Source: NaphS2 sp964588535 (GTDB lineage: Bacteria; Desulfobacterota; DSM-4660; Desulfatiglandales; Desulfatiglandaceae). Taken from it: a stretch of DNA of 64,000 nucleotides. The stretch lies in NCBI GenBank assembly GCA_964588535.1, contig CAZPQA010000006.1, forward strand, positions 3,428-67,427. The letters are read 5' to 3'. Below the pieces are notes generated by a model. It did no database searches, had not been told where the DNA came from, and saw only the letters and a program-made list of their open reading frames with translations. The translations under genes and the position numbers were made by a program. The first letter of the stretch is position 1. The number at the start of each line of letters is the position of its first letter. Positions 27,750 to 35,791 of this stretch are shown here, piece by piece.

Positions 27750-28166
27750 ATGATGTCTTATCGAAAGGAACTTTTTTTCAGCGTACCTACACGGAGAGCC
27801 TTTATCAATATCACACCTCAAGTGGAAGAATGTCTGGCAGAAAGCGGCATTACAAATGGCCTCATACTCGTTAACGCCATGCACATCACCGCTTCTGTCT
27901 TCATCAACGACGATGAATCGGGCCTGCATCATGATTATGAGATCTGGCTGGAAAAACTGGCGCCCCACGAACCGGTCTCCCAGTATCGGCACAATGTGGG
28001 TGAAGATAATGCCGATGCTCATATGAAGCGCCAGGTCATGGGTCGGGAAGTGGTAGTGGCTGTCACCGACGGGGCCCTGGATTTTGGGACCTGGGAACAG
28101 ATTTTCTACGGGGAGTTTGACGGACGGCGAAGGAAGCGCGTTCTGGTAAAGATTATCGGGGAATAG
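27750..28166 (+). CDS. YjbQ/UPF0047 family protein
   Basis: Protein of 138 residues covering the whole YjbQ family: FINITPQVEECLAESG, GLILVNAMHITASVFINDDE, and a C-terminal RQVMGREVVVAVTDGALDFGTWEQIFYGEFDG. The conserved H and D/E residues suggest metal binding. Thiamine-phosphate-synthase-like activity has been reported for some members, but the physiological role is unclear. AGGAGG lies upstream of two adjacent ATGs. It is the first gene of a likely operon with the RACo-like gene 26 bases downstream. Confidence 0.9.
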   Translation: MMSYRKELFFSVPTRRAFINITPQVEECLAESGITNGLILVNAMHITASVFINDDESGLHHDYEIWLEKLAPHEPVSQYRHNVGEDNADAHMKRQVMGREVVVAVTDGALDFGTWEQIFYGEFDGRRRKRVLVKIIGE

Positions 28167-28192
28167 AATCTGAATAATATGGAAGCGGAAAA

Positions 28193-29842
28193 ATGCTGCA
28201 AAACAACGCATGGATTAAACTGGTAACACCAGAACTGGCGCCACCCAGCCTCGGCGATAACACGGCGGATGTGGATCGCCTGGTAAAGGGGCTGCGACAC
28301 CGTCTCGACGGGATGGATGTCCGGGTGGATTTTTCCCTGGTGAAGCGCTTGTCCCGGGATCTCAGGGCCTGTGATTATGGTGTGGGAGGGGCGGTCTATG
28401 GGGATGGAGATAGCTTTCGGCTGATCGATGTTTTTGATGGGAGAAAAACGGGGGCGGTTTATGGCCTTTCCCTGGACCTGGGAAGTTCCACCCTGGTGTT
28501 GCGACTGGTTAACTTGACCAGCGGTGAAACCCTGGATGAGATTTCCTTTAACAATCCGCAGATTGAGCTCGGATCGGACATCCTCACACGGATTCATTTC
28601 GCGGGACAGGAAGGTGGGCTTGAAAAGCTTCAGGGGCTGGTGCTGGATGAACTCAACCACCAAATCGGGAATCTGGCGGAAGAAAACGATGTGGCACGAA
28701 AATCCATCGTGGGCATGACGGTGGCCGGCAATACCACCATGACCCATCTGTTTCTGGGGTTGGACCCCCACTGGATTTGCCGGGAACCCTATATTCCGGT
28801 GGTGAATCGGCCGGATCTCGTAAAAGCCGGGGAACTGAATTTGAAAATTAACCCGGAAGCGCCAGTGCTGGTTTTTCCCAACGTGGGCAGTTATTTTGGC
28901 GGTGATTTGATCGCGGGCATCCTGGCATCGAAGATGACGGAACATGAGGCGGTTTCATTCCTGGTGGATGTGGGCACCAACGCGGAAGTGGTGATCGGCA
29001 ATCGGGACTGGCTCATGGCCTGCGCTGGTGCCGCGGGACCGGCCCTCGAAAGCGGGGTTGCCGACATGGGTATGATGGCGGCACCCGGCGTCATCGACAG
29101 TGTGGTGATTGATCCTGATACGGGCGCTTTCACTGTGGGGATGATTCCGGAGCGCGAGACTAAGGTAGCCACCCAAGACCGCGGCCCCATTGGCATATGC
29201 GGTTCCGGGCTGATCGATCTGGTGAGCCAGCTTTTCCTGATGGGCATGGTTGATCTGATGGGGAAATTCGTGCCGGATCGCTGCGGGAAGCATCTGATGG
29301 AAATGGATGGCATCGGGCATCTGATCGTGGTGCCGGCGGAAGTTTCGGGGACCGGTAAACCCCTGACCCTCAGCCAGATTGACATTGACGGCCTGATCCG
29401 CTCAAAAGCCGCCATGTACACCATTTTGACGACCATTTCCAAGACCGTGAACATTCCGTTTAGTGATATCGGGCGGTTTTTTGTGGCCGGCACCTTTGGA
29501 AGCTATATCAATCCGCGGTCTGCCATCAACATCGGAATGATTCCCGATCTGCCCCTGGAAACTTATGTTTCTCTGGGCAATACATCCCTTGCGGGGGCGA
29601 CCATGGCGCTTCTGGGAGTGGATGCCCAAGAATTACTTTTTCAGATTCGGGATCAAATTACCTACCTGGAACTGAACGTGAACCAGGAGTTTATGAACCT
29701 TTTCAGTGCGGCGAAATTCTTGCCTCACACGGACCGGTCCCTGTTTCCCTCTGTGAAAATATGGGATGGGGACGATACCGCCTTGGCAGGGGAAAAAAGC
29801 CGACTCCGCCAAAGTGGCTACGACGGCCGGATCGACGTATGA
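28193..29842 (+). CDS. RACo-like ASKHA ATPase (DUF4445) lacking the ferredoxin domain
   Basis: Protein of 549 residues. It matches the linker and ASKHA parts of reductive activators of corrinoid proteins: YGLSLDLGSSTLVLRLVNL near 95, VGMTVAGNTTMTHLFLG near 178, FLVDVGTNAEVVIGN near 260, GICGSGLIDLVSQLF near 335 and FFVAGTFGSYINPRSAINIGMIPD near 430. Full RACo proteins carry an N-terminal [2Fe-2S] domain, which is absent here. Only 26 bases separate it from the previous gene, so it is not a missed start. It may depend on a separate electron donor. Its stop overlaps the rarA start (ATGA). Confidence 0.85.
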   Translation: MLQNNAWIKLVTPELAPPSLGDNTADVDRLVKGLRHRLDGMDVRVDFSLVKRLSRDLRACDYGVGGAVYGDGDSFRLIDVFDGRKTGAVYGLSLDLGSSTLVLRLVNLTSGETLDEISFNNPQIELGSDILTRIHFAGQEGGLEKLQGLVLDELNHQIGNLAEENDVARKSIVGMTVAGNTTMTHLFLGLDPHWICREPYIPVVNRPDLVKAGELNLKINPEAPVLVFPNVGSYFGGDLIAGILASKMTEHEAVSFLVDVGTNAEVVIGNRDWLMACAGAAGPALESGVADMGMMAAPGVIDSVVIDPDTGAFTVGMIPERETKVATQDRGPIGICGSGLIDLVSQLFLMGMVDLMGKFVPDRCGKHLMEMDGIGHLIVVPAEVSGTGKPLTLSQIDIDGLIRSKAAMYTILTTISKTVNIPFSDIGRFFVAGTFGSYINPRSAINIGMIPDLPLETYVSLGNTSLAGATMALLGVDAQELLFQIRDQITYLELNVNQEFMNLFSAAKFLPHTDRSLFPSVKIWDGDDTALAGEKSRLRQSGYDGRIDV

Positions 29843-32070
29843 ATCAACAAGATTCCCATGGGTATTCCCCCCTGGCTGCCCGCATGCGGCCCAGAACCCT
29901 GGATGAATTTGTGGGTCAGGCGCACATTGCCGCGCCGGGTCGCCTGTTGCGCCGGGCCATTCAGGCGGATCAGCTTTCTTCCATCATCTTTCACGGCCCT
30001 CCCGGGACCGGAAAAACCACCCTGGCAATGGTCATTGCCAATACCACCCGCAGCCGTTTTATCCCGCTGAACGCTGTCTTGACCGGCGTGAAGGACCTTC
30101 GCGAGGCCATTTCCGGCGCACGACGGCTCCTGGATGAACATGAACGTCGGACAATCCTGTTTGTGGATGAAATTCATCGGTGGAACAAGGCCCAGCAGGA
30201 TGCTTTGCTGCCATGGGTCGAAAATGGTACGGTGATCCTTGTGGGCGCCACCACTGAAAACCCCTATTTCTCCGTTAACCCGCCCCTGGTGAGCCGCAGT
30301 CGCATTTTCCGCCTGGAACCCCTGGGGCACAAAGACCTGCGTACGATCGCCTTTCAGGCGCTGGCCGACCCGGAACGGGGGTATGGGACGTTGAAGGTGC
30401 AGGTTGATCCGGATGCCCTGGACCACCTGGTGAATGTGGCCGGCGGCGATGCGCGGAGTGTGTTGAATGCCCTGGAACTGGCTGTGGAAACCACACCCCC
30501 CGATGATCAGGGAACCGTTGTGGTGGATATGGCGGTGGCCGAAGAGAGCATTCAACGGCGGGCGGTGCTGTACGATCGAGATGGCGATGCTCATTATGAC
30601 ACCATCAGCGCCTTTATCAAATCGTTGCGGGGTTCCGACCCGGATGCGGCGCTCTACTGGCTGGCAAAGATGGTTTATGCGGGTGAAGATCCCCGGTTCA
30701 TGTTTCGGCGAATGCTGATACTGGCCGGTGAAGATGTGGGGCTGGCGGATCCCCATGCCATTGGGGTGGTCACGGCATGTGCTGATGCCTTTGACCGGGT
30801 CGGGCTTCCCGAAGGGAGGTTTCATCTGGCCGAAGCTGCCCTTTATCTTGCCACAGCCCCCAAAAGTAATTCTGCGCTGGCTTTTTTCGATGCCCTCCAC
30901 GCGGTGGAGAAGGAAGGGAAAACAGAGGTTCCCTCCCATCTGAAAGATGCGAGCCGGGATAAGAAAGGATTCGGTCATGGCGAAGGGTATCTCTATCCCC
31001 ATGCCTATCGGGACCACTGGACCGCCCAGCAGTATCTTCCGGACGCGCTACAGGGAAAGGTGTTCTACCATCCGTCGGGTCAGGGTTACGAAAAAAGCAT
31101 TTCTCTAGAGATCAATCAACGTCGGGAAGCCCAGCTGGCTGCCATGGTTGAAGGGGGGATTGTGGCGCCCCCGGAAGTGCTCACTTTCTCGCCCGGGGAC
31201 CGGGCCCGGGACCGATGGCTGCAGCGGGCCATAAACCAGGGCGGAATGCAACTGGCAGGGGTTCGTGACCGGGCACTGGCTGCAGCGGAAATAGAACGTC
31301 ATTCAAATGTATTGGATCTTAACGCCGGAACCGGCCTGTTGACATGGGAGGCTGTTCGACGTACGCCGGAGGGGAGCGTATGGGCGTTGGTTGAAGATGA
31401 GGGAGCTGCCTCGGGGCTTCGCGCGCAAGCGTTAAACCTGAACAAAATGGATCGACCGGTGATTATGGCGGGTCCTTTGGAAAGAATTGGGAAGCTGGTT
31501 CCAGCCGAAGGGCAGGGCGAAGTTCGCTTTGATGCGGTGGTGGGGAGGAATGCACTTCTGCCCGTTCATGATAAAGCGGCGGCCGTGATGGCCATTACTC
31601 GGGTGCTGGCGCCCGAGGGGACGATCTCTTTTGTTGAAGGTGTTCCGCGCCGCGGCCAACGGATCTATGACCTGGTGGATCGCGAAGGATTGGACAAAAA
31701 ACTCGTGAAAAAATGGATTACAGCCGAGGAAGCCATCTATGAGGATTCAGATGACCCCATGGTGAACTGGACCCGGGAGGATCTCGCCCATGCTTTTGAC
31801 CAGGCCGGGCTCCTCATCAAGCATTTCCACTCTGAACAAACAGCCATTGAAATGCTGGTGACGGAGGCGATGCTGTCCCGCTGGTTCCCGGAAACAGGCG
31901 GGGATTCAAGAATACCGGCCCGGCCCAGTTACCGGGGACGGCTGGCCGCTTCACTTTCCCCGGGCGAGGTGGATCAAATCCGCCGCTATATCACTAAAAA
32001 ACTGGTCGGCAAACAGATTCGATGGACGTCCGAATCCATCCACCTGACGGCCTGTCAACACCAGCTTTAA
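29839..32070 (+). CDS. rarA: RarA-type AAA+ ATPase fused to a methyltransferase-like domain
   Basis: Protein of 743 residues. Residues 1-430 are a complete RarA/MgsA clamp-loader-like ATPase acting at stalled forks: RMRPRTLDEFVGQ, Walker A GPPGTGKT at 53-60, FVDEIHRW, sensor 1 VGATTENP, and LPDALQGKVFY. From about 455 to 743 a Rossmann-like region begins with VLDLNAGTGLLTWEA near 490, the SAM-binding motif I pattern. The ATGA overlap with the upstream gene fixes the start. The second activity is inferred from one motif, as catalytic residues are not obvious. Confidence 0.88.
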   Translation: MNQQDSHGYSPLAARMRPRTLDEFVGQAHIAAPGRLLRRAIQADQLSSIIFHGPPGTGKTTLAMVIANTTRSRFIPLNAVLTGVKDLREAISGARRLLDEHERRTILFVDEIHRWNKAQQDALLPWVENGTVILVGATTENPYFSVNPPLVSRSRIFRLEPLGHKDLRTIAFQALADPERGYGTLKVQVDPDALDHLVNVAGGDARSVLNALELAVETTPPDDQGTVVVDMAVAEESIQRRAVLYDRDGDAHYDTISAFIKSLRGSDPDAALYWLAKMVYAGEDPRFMFRRMLILAGEDVGLADPHAIGVVTACADAFDRVGLPEGRFHLAEAALYLATAPKSNSALAFFDALHAVEKEGKTEVPSHLKDASRDKKGFGHGEGYLYPHAYRDHWTAQQYLPDALQGKVFYHPSGQGYEKSISLEINQRREAQLAAMVEGGIVAPPEVLTFSPGDRARDRWLQRAINQGGMQLAGVRDRALAAAEIERHSNVLDLNAGTGLLTWEAVRRTPEGSVWALVEDEGAASGLRAQALNLNKMDRPVIMAGPLERIGKLVPAEGQGEVRFDAVVGRNALLPVHDKAAAVMAITRVLAPEGTISFVEGVPRRGQRIYDLVDREGLDKKLVKKWITAEEAIYEDSDDPMVNWTREDLAHAFDQAGLLIKHFHSEQTAIEMLVTEAMLSRWFPETGGDSRIPARPSYRGRLAASLSPGEVDQIRRYITKKLVGKQIRWTSESIHLTACQHQL

Positions 32071-32098
32071 ACTAAACAGCAGGTTTAAACTAAACAGA

Positions 32099-33040
32099 AT
32101 GACGCAAAACAACCTCAGCAACCAGGACATTCCCTTTTCCGCCGCCTTGTTTACCGGTTTTCTGTGTACGCTGTTTGGCGCCAATGCCGTGGCGATCAAG
32201 TACAGTCTTTCGGGAATTGGCACATTTACGGCCGCCGGGCTCCGTTTCAGCATCGCTGTGGCGGCCATCTACTTCTGGGTCAGATTTACCGGGAGACCTT
32301 TTGCCCTGCGGAAGGGGCAGACCTTTCAGATTCTGATCATTTCCATTATCTTTACGCTGCAGCTGGGACTGTTGTATCTGGGCCTTGAAAAAACAAGCGC
32401 TTCCAGGGGAACACTGATGGTGAACCTTCAGCCGTTTTTTCTCCTGGTCCTGGCCCATTGGTTTATTCCGGGGGATCGTATGACAAAAAAGAAGATCCTG
32501 GGACTGATTATGGGAGCGGTGGGAATGGTCCTGGTTTTTTCAGGAAAAAAAGGGCCATGCTTTACTCTGGGCGCCGATGTTCAGATCGGTGATTTAATGA
32601 TTCTGGCAACGGCCTTTCTCTGGGCTGTTAACACGGTCTATACCAAAAGGATTATCCATCTGTTTTCACCCTTTCAGATGGTGTTTTACCCCATGCTGTT
32701 TTGCATCCCCTGCTTTCTGTTGGCGGGATATTTATGGGATGGCCGCATGATCGTCAATCTGGATGGGAAAGTGCTTTCCGCCCTTCTTTATCAGAGCCTT
32801 GTGACCGCCGCCTTCGGATTTGTGGCCTGGAACACCATGCTGTTGAAATACGGCGCGGTGGCACTGCATTCTTTCATCTTTATCATGCCGATCGCAGGCG
32901 TCCTGCTTGGCGGACTGATTCTCGGTGAAACCATTACCTGGGAACTTGTGCTGGCCCTGGCATTGATTGTATCCGGAATTGTCACCGTGAACTTCAGGAG
33001 CAGAAGATATTCTCAGATTTTTCCCACAAGAGGCATCTGA
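32099..33040 (+). CDS. EamA/DMT family transporter
   Basis: Inner-membrane protein of 313 residues with about 10 helices in two EamA repeats. The first includes LFGANAVAIKYSLSGIGTFTAAGLRF and LEKTSASRGTLMVNLQPFFLL, the second ATAFLWAVNTVYTKR and HSFIFIMPIAGVLLGGLILGE. Such exporters handle amino acids or metabolites, and the substrate cannot be read. A 14-base direct repeat TTTAAACTAAACAG occurs twice just before the start (about 32067-32097). Confidence 0.88.
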   Translation: MTQNNLSNQDIPFSAALFTGFLCTLFGANAVAIKYSLSGIGTFTAAGLRFSIAVAAIYFWVRFTGRPFALRKGQTFQILIISIIFTLQLGLLYLGLEKTSASRGTLMVNLQPFFLLVLAHWFIPGDRMTKKKILGLIMGAVGMVLVFSGKKGPCFTLGADVQIGDLMILATAFLWAVNTVYTKRIIHLFSPFQMVFYPMLFCIPCFLLAGYLWDGRMIVNLDGKVLSALLYQSLVTAAFGFVAWNTMLLKYGAVALHSFIFIMPIAGVLLGGLILGETITWELVLALALIVSGIVTVNFRSRRYSQIFPTRGI

Positions 33041-33083
33041 CCTCGTCCTGTCCCTTTATCATCAGTATTTGGCAAAAGGGGTT

Positions 33084-34685
33084 TCAGCTGGACCCGAAAA
33101 GATCCTTTACTGAATCTGTCAGCACCTTGCCCATGGCGTTACGGGGAAGCTTCTCCACCAGCAGAAACGCTTTGGGACATTTCCAGCCTGAGAGGCGGTC
33201 CTTGACATAAGCCTTGATCTTAATGGGAGAGACGCTTGTCTCTGAATCGGGAGTCGATCTGGAACCCGCTGTTAGTACCACCGCCGCCACTACCCGCTCG
33301 CCCCAGTCCGGGTCCGGCAGTCCGACCACACACGACTCGGCCACACCAGGCATACTGCTGATGATTCCCTCGATCTCCATGGGGGAGATGTTTTCCCCGC
33401 CGGATATTATGATGTGCTTGATGCGGTCGGTGAGATAATAGTAGCCCTCCTCATCCACCCGGCCCAGGTCTCCGGTCCTGAACCAGTCATCCTTGAAGGC
33501 TTTTTCCGTCTCCTCAGGCATCTCCCAGTAGCCGGGGGTAATGCCCGGTCCTTTGAGCCAGATCTCCCCGGTCTCTCCTTCCGGCCGGCCGGAGAGGGTT
33601 TCGGGATTGACAATCATGACCTCAAGCTGGGGCAGGGGCAAACCGATGGAGCCGGGCGTTCTATGGCCATGTACGGGGTTGGAAAAATTCATGCCGGTCT
33701 CGCTCATGCCCTCTCTTTCCACCGGCTCCTGGCCAAAAGCCTTGGTAATACGGTCGAAATCCTCGGGCAGAAGCGGGGCCGATCCCGAGGTAATGAGCCT
33801 CAATCCGCTTAAATCATATTGCCCTTGAGAACGGCTTTCATCTTCCAGAAAAGAGAGCAGCCGGTGATACATGGTCGGCACAGCCATCAGAACCGTGGGA
33901 GAGTTCCCTTCCTTTTCGCCGGAAAGCGTCTTTATTACCGTTTCCGGTTCAAAGGCATCAAGCATGATAATATTGGCGCCGGAGAAAAGGGAGGTATGAA
34001 GAGCGAAGCCTAAGCCGTGGGTGTGGTAGAGGGGTAAGGTATGGCAGAGGGTGTCATCTGCACTGATCTCCCAAATCCGGACAATATTATGAGCGTCATG
34101 GGCCATGTTGGCGCTGGTGAGTACAGCGCCCTTGGGGTCACCGGTGGTGCCGGAAGTAAAAATTATCAGCCCCGGATCATTCGGGGAGAAAGACCGGATA
34201 TTGGGAAGATCATTCAGGTCCGGCGATTTATCCCCCGGTTCAGGACTGCAGTATGGTTCGTCTGGATCAATGACATGAAGTTTAACATTCGGGTCTATCT
34301 GCCGGATAATCTCGGCCTGGTCGGGTCCGGCAATTACCAGTACGGGGCTGGTCCGGGCCAAGTAATATTCCATCTCCCGGGTCTTGAATTCCGGGTTGAG
34401 AGGAACAGAGACCGCCCCCAGCCTTTGGATGGCTAAATGGGCGATTATCCAGGCGGGGCATTTATCCAGAAAGATAATGGCACGGTCGCCGTTAGCCAGC
34501 CCCCGGGCCTGAAAAGTACGGGCTGAGATCAAGGTATCGGCCTGAATCTGAGCAAAACTCAGAACAGTTTCGGTCTGGCCCTTTCTTAGAAAAATAAGAG
34601 AAGAATCGGAACCGTGTTTTCTCAGGGCATCCACGAGAGTCACGGCAAAATTTTCTTTAGTAGAATTTTCTTGCGGTCGGGTCAA
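33084..34685 (-). CDS. acyl-CoA synthetase (adenylate-forming), malonyl-CoA-synthetase-like
   Basis: ANL-family enzyme of 533 residues: P-loop FTSGTTGDPKG near 184, LPLYHTHGLGFALH, EREGMSETGM (A5), WFRTGDLGRVDEEGYYYLTDR (A7/A8), and the catalytic lysine region LPRNAMGKVL (A10). The HTHGL and GMSETGM motifs resemble MatB/ACSF3 malonyl- or methylmalonyl-CoA synthetases, but medium-chain substrates are possible. The start is a TTG with a weak site. A proline-rich, serine-rich insertion (SRSTPDSETSVSP) lies near 480. Confidence 0.85.
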   Translation of the reverse strand: MTRPQENSTKENFAVTLVDALRKHGSDSSLIFLRKGQTETVLSFAQIQADTLISARTFQARGLANGDRAIIFLDKCPAWIIAHLAIQRLGAVSVPLNPEFKTREMEYYLARTSPVLVIAGPDQAEIIRQIDPNVKLHVIDPDEPYCSPEPGDKSPDLNDLPNIRSFSPNDPGLIIFTSGTTGDPKGAVLTSANMAHDAHNIVRIWEISADDTLCHTLPLYHTHGLGFALHTSLFSGANIIMLDAFEPETVIKTLSGEKEGNSPTVLMAVPTMYHRLLSFLEDESRSQGQYDLSGLRLITSGSAPLLPEDFDRITKAFGQEPVEREGMSETGMNFSNPVHGHRTPGSIGLPLPQLEVMIVNPETLSGRPEGETGEIWLKGPGITPGYWEMPEETEKAFKDDWFRTGDLGRVDEEGYYYLTDRIKHIIISGGENISPMEIEGIISSMPGVAESCVVGLPDPDWGERVVAAVVLTAGSRSTPDSETSVSPIKIKAYVKDRLSGWKCPKAFLLVEKLPRNAMGKVLTDSVKDLFGSS

Positions 34686-34907
34686 GTATGGGCTCTTCTT
34701 TTAGTTTGTGGTTGAAAAAAATTATCCGAAATTACGTTGCGAGAGGAACGGAAATTTCCCAAAGGAATATGGATCAGCAAATGATAACGTTCGGCATCAA
34801 ACAGTATGCAGCGATATTGACGCGCCACTTTACGACTATCATGCCTTAAAATAAGAGTCAACGGCAGACTTGATGGCAAGACACAAGATGAATATTCAAA
34901 AAAAGAG

Positions 34908-34936
34908 TTGACATTAAATTTTGGATGCCTTATTAT
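34908..34936 (+). promoter_or_regulatory. sigma-70 promoter of the DtxR-type regulator gene
   Basis: TTGACA at 34908-34913, a 17-base spacer and TATTAT at 34931-34936 form a near-consensus promoter 44 bases before the start codon. A candidate DtxR box begins 2 bases after the -10 element, so repressor binding would cover the transcription start. Confidence 0.7.
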
Positions 34937-34937
34937 T

Positions 34938-34951
34938 TTAGGCGCAACTAA
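34938..34951 (+). promoter_or_regulatory. candidate DtxR-type operator 1
   Basis: TTAGGCGCAACTAA has the TTAG-N6-CTAA dyad shared with two other 14-mers at 35577 and 35716. It sits at the expected transcription start of the regulator gene, which would give autorepression. Confidence 0.55.
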
Positions 34952-34979
34952 TAATTATCCTTTTCAATATGGGGGATGT

Positions 34980-35510
34980 ATGCTACCTACCCAGGACGTC
35001 AGCGCAAGCCTTGAAGACTATCTTGAAGCCACTTATCACATCGAGAAGGAGAAGGGGGCTGCCCGAGCGAAAGACATTGCCCAACGGCTCAAGTTCAAGG
35101 GGGCGTCTGTAACCGGTGCACTCAAATCCCTTTCGTCGAAGGGCCTCATCAATTATGCCCCTTATGATTTGATCACCCTTACCAACGAGGGGAAAAAAAT
35201 CGCCGAGGATGTTGTTCGGAGGCATGAGACCCTGAAGCGATTTTTTGTGAAGATACTGCTTGTGGATAGGGCAGAGGCGGAGGAGAGTGCGTGCAAGATG
35301 GAGCACTCCCTGCCCCGACCCATTCTCGAACGTATGATAAAGTTCATGGAATTTATCGAAGTCTGCCCCCGGGTGGGGGAAAATTGGGTTAAAGGTTTCG
35401 GATATTTTTATAAAAATGGAGGGTTCAGGGAGGATTGCGGTGATTGTATGTCCCATTGCCTTGAGAAGTATCGGGAGGAGGATCGTAATCGCAAAGGGGG
35501 CGATGGATAA
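34980..35510 (+). CDS. DtxR/MntR-family metal-dependent regulator
   Basis: Protein of 176 residues with an N-terminal winged helix (SASLEDYLEATYHIEKEKGAARAKDIAQRL ... VTGALKSLSSKGLI) and a dimerisation/metal domain with VVRRHETLKRFF and EEESACKMEH-like ligands. There is no SH3-like third domain. The C-terminus has a CGDCMSHC cluster, unusual for the family as I know it, that might bind a further metal. The start at 34980 follows GGGGGA and is preferred over an upstream in-frame codon at 34908, which is the -35 box. It probably controls the porin and cytochrome genes downstream in response to iron or manganese. Confidence 0.88.
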   Translation: MLPTQDVSASLEDYLEATYHIEKEKGAARAKDIAQRLKFKGASVTGALKSLSSKGLINYAPYDLITLTNEGKKIAEDVVRRHETLKRFFVKILLVDRAEAEESACKMEHSLPRPILERMIKFMEFIEVCPRVGENWVKGFGYFYKNGGFREDCGDCMSHCLEKYREEDRNRKGGDG

Positions 35511-35576
35511 TTTCTGGTTTGTTTTTTTAGTGAGCCCTTGGGGGAAATCCGTGAGGGTGTTTTTTTGGCCTTAATG

Positions 35577-35590
35577 TTAGCTTATCCTAA
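35577..35590 (+). promoter_or_regulatory. candidate DtxR-type operator 2
   Basis: TTAGCTTATCCTAA carries the same TTAG-N6-CTAA dyad. A related shorter dyad TTAGAAGCTAA follows at 35599-35609. Both lie in the leader upstream of the porin gene. Confidence 0.5.
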
Positions 35591-35629
35591 TGTATAACTT
35601 AGAAGCTAATATGATTAGGGGAGCGTAAA

Positions 35630-35719
35630 ATGACTTCGATTGTATGCGTAAACTGGCTGGTTGCGGTTCGCAGCTTTGGGAGAGGCCCGGACATGGGATT
35701 TTTTTGCTGTTTAAATTAG
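35630..35719 (+). CDS. possible 29-residue leader peptide
   Basis: An ATG preceded by AGGGGAG opens a 29-codon frame (MTSIVCVNWLVAVRSFGRG and on to LN) that stops inside operator 3. A second good site (GGAGGAG) at 35738-35744 precedes a four-codon frame, MVTV. Two ribosome sites leading nowhere ahead of the porin could mark a translated leader or degraded small genes. No homology is recognised. Confidence 0.25.
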   Translation: MTSIVCVNWLVAVRSFGRGPDMGFFCCLN

Positions 35720-35729
35720 GTTAGCCTAA
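35716..35729 (+). promoter_or_regulatory. candidate DtxR-type operator 3
   Basis: TTAGGTTAGCCTAA is a near-perfect dyad (TTAGG/CCTAA arms with central TTAG) and fits the DtxR-type consensus best of the three copies. It lies 63 bases upstream of the porin start. Confidence 0.65.
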
Positions 35730-35791
35730 AAACTATTGGAGGAGCAAAATGGTTACCGTTTGAATATCTATCGCAGAAAAAGGAGGAAATT

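Noticed and set aside
34908..34980. Longer DtxR-type protein starting at 34908
   Set aside because: That codon is within the -35 promoter element; the ATG at 34980 has a ribosome site and gives the family-typical N-terminus.
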